A stretch of DNA of 64,000 nt from Congeria kusceri (taxonomy: Eukaryota > Mollusca > Bivalvia > Myida > Dreissenidae), in NCBI GenBank assembly GCA_027627225.1, contig CM051028.1, forward strand, positions 15,037,201-15,101,200, written 5' to 3'. The position numbers and the translations under genes are program-made. Within the stretch, counting starts at the first letter, position 1, and every line of letters starts with the position of its first letter. Below, one piece after another: positions 58,697 to 64,000 of the stretch. Below the pieces are notes generated by a model, which was given only the letters and a program-made list of their open reading frames with translations, had not been told where the DNA came from and made no database searches.

Positions 58697-61600
58697 ATTC
58701 AAATAGGGGTCCTGCAGCTTAATAGGAACATCTTCTACAATAAAACTTAAATTCAATAGACACTTTCCCATATCTGGGGAGAATAAGTTGATTTAATAAT
58801 TTATTCATATCACTGAATAGCTTCTAACTGTACAATGCCTAAATTATTCCTTTTTAGCAATGATTACATTTATCTACTGTTTTCCAGTGTGTTACACACC
58901 AATTCTCTTTCTAGTACATTACAACCCCATATCTATGGGAAATTGGTGATATTTAGCCTACTGAAGGGCATATAATACCTGCCTAACCAAATTTTTATGC
59001 ACTCCTATGTCTTCCCGTCATGGGAGTGAACTCTTAAAAATCAACTTATCCCTTATCCAGTACACTCAGACAATAATAAATAATGCTCAGTAGAGCATCT
59101 AGAGGGTTAAACCCAGCCAGTGTTTATATTGTACAATAATGGCTATGTCGATGGTCAACAGTACCGTACTCTTAGTTACAATTTAGATATATTTGCCTGT
59201 GTTACATGGTTAAAGAGGTTCTATTTCTGACGTCTTAATATTTTGTGCTCATATATTGTGCACCTTTTATTGATAATTTAAATTTATTCCCCCTGGACCT
59301 CAGGCAAATTGACTAATTTATGCCATTTTAACTTAACTTAATTTGTAAATTATTGTTTTCAGTGGAACAATAAACAATGTTCTAATAGCTGCAGGAATCC
59401 CCCTACTCCACTTCCTTTTTCCCCCTTTCCCTCCGTGGTCCTACATGAGCCGTGTTAGGCGGGGCGCACAGGAAGATAGTAACACATGTCTTAATTTAAA
59501 TATCATGTTATTATATATGTCTCTGTTGCTAACGGAGCCCTCCCTCAACCATGGCCAATCTGATTGACCAAGGATCCCTTATTTTAAGCCATTTTTTAGT
59601 AAAGCAGTTTGCCCCATTTACTATTTCAAGTATTAATAAACCCCATTTTATTGCAGATTTTATATTAATTGGGGAGGACCCAGTTATCAGTCTTTTAATG
59701 TGTACTATATATTGTTGTAACTCACATGGGTAGTAAGTTTCTTAATTGTTTGCCAATTATTTTGATCATATTGTTAATAATGATCAATCTTTCCATAAAT
59801 TCTGTGTGATACTACATAATGAGATCCTCTGCGGTTATTCTTAAATGCAGTATTCTGCATACTTTTAATGAACAACTCTTTCATAGCAGGGATTATTCAC
59901 ATTTTAGCTTTTAATATGTTAAACTACCTCTTTTAAGTGTCCCTATCTATGTAAATCATGTAAACCTGTGCGCTCCCCTGGTCCCAATATCTCAAAATAC
60001 CTCTCTAGCACTGCCGGCCAAAATTCCCTTCCCCCACCGGTGCTACCCCATCTTTTTAAAATCACGAACGAGACAAAGTCTGCCTTACATGTGCCCCCCA
60101 GGGTGATTCCCCTTTTACCTGTATATAATTGTACAGCCCAGTTAGTTCTTTTTATTAATTATATCTTGTTTTATCTATGTTATTTTTAAAGGCCCTAAAA
60201 AGTAAGCCGTTTGATAGTGCCGGAAGGATGTAATATATGTTTTATCCTAATTTTACTGTATATTGGATTCTCATTCTTTGTATGTTTGTCCTTGATCTTA
60301 AATTGTCACCCTGGGGAAGGTACATTCCATTAAATAGCCCAACAATCTTGTATAAATCTCAATGGACAGGGTCTCAGGTTGGAGCAATAAGTTATATTCC
60401 CTGTCTACAACTGCTCAGCATTAGTTAAAAGCATGTCATGCAATTGTAACATCCATCATTAGAATGAATATAACAATTTAAAAAAATAAATAAAATACTA
60501 CATACCAACAACATACACTTGCAGATGCAAGATACATTAGTAGTCTTATATTGCTTAACTTCCTATTAATTAAATAGTTCATTTTATACAGTATATTCAA
60601 GTAATATTACTTGACCTTTATAATGAATAAAGGTTAGAAAGCATTTCTTAACCTATTTTTTTTCTATCTTAGTATGTAAAGACATGCAAATAACTCAGAC
60701 ATTGTAAAACAATGCTGAACCACTTAGTGATCTGGGAATAATTAACACTGTTTGTTGTCGTTATTGTAAATACTATCCCATGTGTATTCGCACATTGGTT
60801 TTTAAATTTAATACGACATATAGTATATGGTAATTATTACCCGAACTCTCCCAGATCTCTAAGTAAACAAGACTCCAACAATCCCGTTGCAGCATTTGCT
60901 GCATAATGGGTCTAGAAAAATGGTGATTCACATAAAATTATGTGTTCCCTCCAATTTATTCTTATTCTAGTTGGGCTATTTCTTCCAATTTCCCCTTTCT
61001 CATGTTAGTATAGATCAAACTCAGTGTTTATCCTTTATTTTTTCCCCTGTTGCAAAGTACGCTATACCTATTTAGTGCTATTGCCCTAATATACAACATA
61101 TTTACAAAAAGACTAGTCATTTTTGCATTCACAGATGGTTTTACATTTGAACTATTTATTAGTATAAGGTAGGTAACTTCTGTTGACAAATAAAAGGTTA
61201 TTAAAGAATTGCTCTCCTTTATACTGTGTATACCCTGGTAGTTGTCTCTTTATACAAGAACAGTGTGCTTTCATGTGTCATGTAAGCTATTGTACTAGAT
61301 TTACAAGTATTCCTATTTTTAAGCATAGATTTTTATTTTTAGCACCGCACCCACACTGCAAAGTTTTATATATGTATTGCCAAATATAAGCAAAGTATTT
61401 ATGTTAAGCAGTGTGCTCGGGCAATGGTTTTTCACCGAAGTCCCGAGGATAAACAACTCCAATTGATTGATTATATACATACTTGTTCAACACGTAGAAT
61501 TTAGTAATCATAATAAATAGTGAATATTCTACAAAGTAACATATACAATAATGTTAACATATATCGTTGTGTCATAAATATAATACATAGTACCATTTAA

Positions 61601-63290
61601 ATGGTGGGTTATTAACACTTTTGTGTATTATATATACTGTGATTTTTATCCTCAGAAGAAGCCCATCTAATAAAATTGTACAATATTGTAAATGACAATG
61701 TTAATATAATAATATACAGCCTGTTGCTGAAACATTGACATTATTAAATATGATAAAATAGTATATCCAAAAAATGTTTCACTATCCCGATTATAGATAT
61801 ACTGAACATATATTGTAAGCAATATTATGATTATCTGCAGTATGTAAGTATTTTTTGAAAAGTAGAGTAACGCGTGAAAATAAAACAATACATAAATTGT
61901 CGGCATGTATGTGCATTAGCATATCACATGCATATACTTTTTCCATGTGAAACATCATGAAATGGGTATCCATTTTAGTTAAAGTGCATGACAAATTGAA
62001 AAAGACACACAAATACTTCACAATCATAAAATTTCATTGCACGAACATATTTATTTTGTAGATGCTAATAATTATAGTCATTACACATAGCAAACTGTGG
62101 AAGCGTTCTCGCACATTTGTAAGAGAGGTATCCAATTATCAAAACAACATCCTGTTTGTCACGTATACAAACTGCCATTCATTCAAGGCATGATGACACA
62201 TCGACTGTGAAAACTGACATCTTGAATATAGTTGAGAGTGAAAAATGCAACGGTTAAATAACAATTGGTTATACAAAATTAATATAAATGAGCAACATAA
62301 ACAACTAAGAGGATTAACTACCAAACATACGATTGTGATCTGTCTGAAAAGTGATGGGAGTTTTCTATTTTAAATCGTACTAATTTATTATTATACTTAT
62401 ATGGAAATATAAAAGAATCAAAATAATTATGGATAAGCTAGATTGACGATCAACGAAAAAGTAAGTAATAAAAATTAGCATAATCTACTTATAAATGATG
62501 CATGTGCTGACCAGTATATACCTGTCAATCAAGCATTGAGCTGACCAATTACGGGTTTATATTTCAGTGGTAAACAATAGCACATGGTTGCATAATCCAA
62601 TCGATTTATTTAAAACCCTTGGACAAACAACCTCGGACAAACAGAAAGGCGGAGCGATAAATTTCTGTCTACTGGTTAATTAACTCGTCCCGCAAGACGT
62701 AATTAAATACGATAAAATTCATATTTAAATAGCTGTTGTGACATATTAAAAGCAAGCACAACGACTTACTATACCTAAACACAAAATATTGTCATACAAG
62801 AATTGTTCAAATGACAATTTTTTTAAAGAAATTTAGTAAGTAATAATGGCGACCTATCTTATTAATGGAGCGTTGGGATTTAACTACGTCATCAAGAAAA
62901 TGGCGGCGGAAATTACCGAGCGGCGTACGGAAATTGCCGATGAACAAAATCATCGTTTTTAAGCATCAAACTAATAATTTTCAAATTTTTACATAAGCAA
63001 CACTGTAATCTACTGACTACAACATATCAAAACATGGCCTTTCACCTTTAAGCCAATCAAAATGCCGATAATGGGAAGATAACTCCGCCCCCTGGTCACG
63101 TGGTCCTAACTGAATAATTATCAGCGGAATATAAACTCAGCCCTCTGAACGCTTTATCTCAATATTAAGCGTAGCTCAAAATAAAAAATAAAACTATTAT
63201 CTAATGTTAATATTTCCATGTCATATGTATTAAAAATGCATATGGTTATGAACAAAATGCATAAAATTGCAGTTATTATTAAAAATTAAA
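58697..63290. other. AT-rich DNA right of the I-type LINE
   Basis: Probably begins with the LINE 3' UTR (polyadenylation-like aataaa at about 59372). Beyond that I see no coding similarity, no TIR and no LTR. A 38-codon ORF starts at ATG 62846 beside a gcggcgg-containing patch (62890-62930), the only GC-rich spot here. It is too short to call. Confidence 0.35.
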
Positions 63291-63298
63291 ACTGAGTA

Positions 63299-63740
63299 TT
63301 CGCAAGTGAATGTAGCTTTGCAACAGCAGCTCCTAAGTGGTGGAATTGGCTTCCATTGGGAATCCGGAACTCCGATACTCTTGACGCTTTTAAAAGATCT
63401 CTGAAAACCCATTTCTTTTTAAAGATATATTGTTACTGATGTTTATTTTAAAATGGAAGATTACCTGTGTAATATCTTATCATGACAGTTTGTTTCTCTC
63501 TTTTATTTGATTTTATAAGGCACATGAATTTTAGCTTTAGTCCTCATGATAATCATATATCTTATTTTTTTCCTTTTCTTTAAATTAAATTTAATTGTTG
63601 TTTTATCTTTTAACACTTTATATTTCAATGTTGATACATATATTGTTCCTTTTAGATGTGTATATGTTGTTTTTTATGTACTTGTAAAGCACTTTTGAAC
63701 GTATTTTATATATGTAATATGAATATTACAAAAAATAACC
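63299..63740 (+). mobile_element. 3' end of a CR1/L2-like LINE
   Basis: Codes SFATAAPKWWNWLPLGIRNS then LDAFKRSLKTHFF, the conserved end of ORF2 in these elements ('F..AAP.LWN.LP..IR...SL..FK..LKTHLF'). The stop is followed by an AT-rich 3' UTR ending in ttgtaaagcacttttgaacg, a terminus typical of such LINEs. Confidence 0.82.
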
Positions 63741-63769
63741 AATTCCAAAAATAGTATCATCATAAACAT

Positions 63770-63878
63770 ATAATAATAACAACAATAACAACAACAATAC
63801 CCAATTATTATTATTATTATTATTATTGTTATTTATTTTTTATTGTTATTATTATTATATAATGGTAATATTTTTAGA

Positions 63879-63919
<41 letters not shown>

Positions 63920-63951
63920 ATAGTGGTAATATTTTAGAAATAATAATAATA

Positions 63952-63982
<31 letters not shown>

Positions 63983-64000
63983 AAATGATAATGAAATACT
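63770..64000. repeat. (ATT)n/(AAT)n microsatellite with hairpin potential
   Basis: Blocks of aataataat and attattatt alternate, separated by two copies of tatatantggtaatatttt then agaaataat. Repeat blocks on both strands can pair. It sits at the 3' end of the LINE, as short tandem repeats often do for this class, and runs off the window edge. Confidence 0.92.

Noticed and set aside
62846..62962. 38-codon ORF beside a gcggcgg patch, possible first exon of a gene
   Set aside because: Too short and without recognisable domain or donor; could equally be chance.

Overview
This is metazoan DNA, most likely from a bivalve mollusc. It is AT-rich, one gene is split into about 20 small exons with GT-AG introns, and most of the rest is retrotransposons, foldback/MITE-like elements and minisatellites. 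One short dispersed element (about 10190-10360) resembles a repeat I associate with dreissenid mussels; that genus-level hint comes from memory and was not searched.

The only recognisable host gene is a two-pore channel (TPC/TPCN-type endolysosomal cation channel) on the minus strand, 24245 down to 2886. Spliced by eye it gives about 870 residues with both six-helix domains, both pores, both S4 segments and a stop codon. A first exon of a related gene lies just downstream (1508-1226, minus). A decayed partial copy of the same gene lies upstream (35204-28461, minus). Intron sequence is shared between the complete gene and the decayed copy, so this is a tandem DNA-level duplication array and not a set of retrocopies.

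The TPC introns are crowded. They hold a DIRS fragment (1-1102, beside the array), satellite-like arrays, a minisatellite seeded on an exon's own splice acceptor, a 755-bp foldback, a TIR element filled with tandem repeats, a 450-bp trinucleotide array in a 556-bp intron, a tRNA-derived SINE head and several MITEs.

From 35.2 kb rightwards the window is almost entirely retroelements. An L1/Tx1-like LINE (35205-42129) is flanked by a 13-bp target duplication and inserted into the TPC pseudocopy. A decayed jockey/CR1-like fragment follows (42.27-44.37 kb, plus). A longer element of that family runs on the minus strand (51067 to about 44.4 kb) and is split by a very young, internally deleted Ty3/Gypsy element with identical 123-bp LTRs (46967-50047). 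An I-superfamily LINE with a zinc-knuckle ORF1, APE endonuclease, RT and RNase H covers 52986-58696. AT-rich sequence without a recognisable gene follows, and the window ends in the 3' tail of another LINE and a long ATT-type microsatellite.
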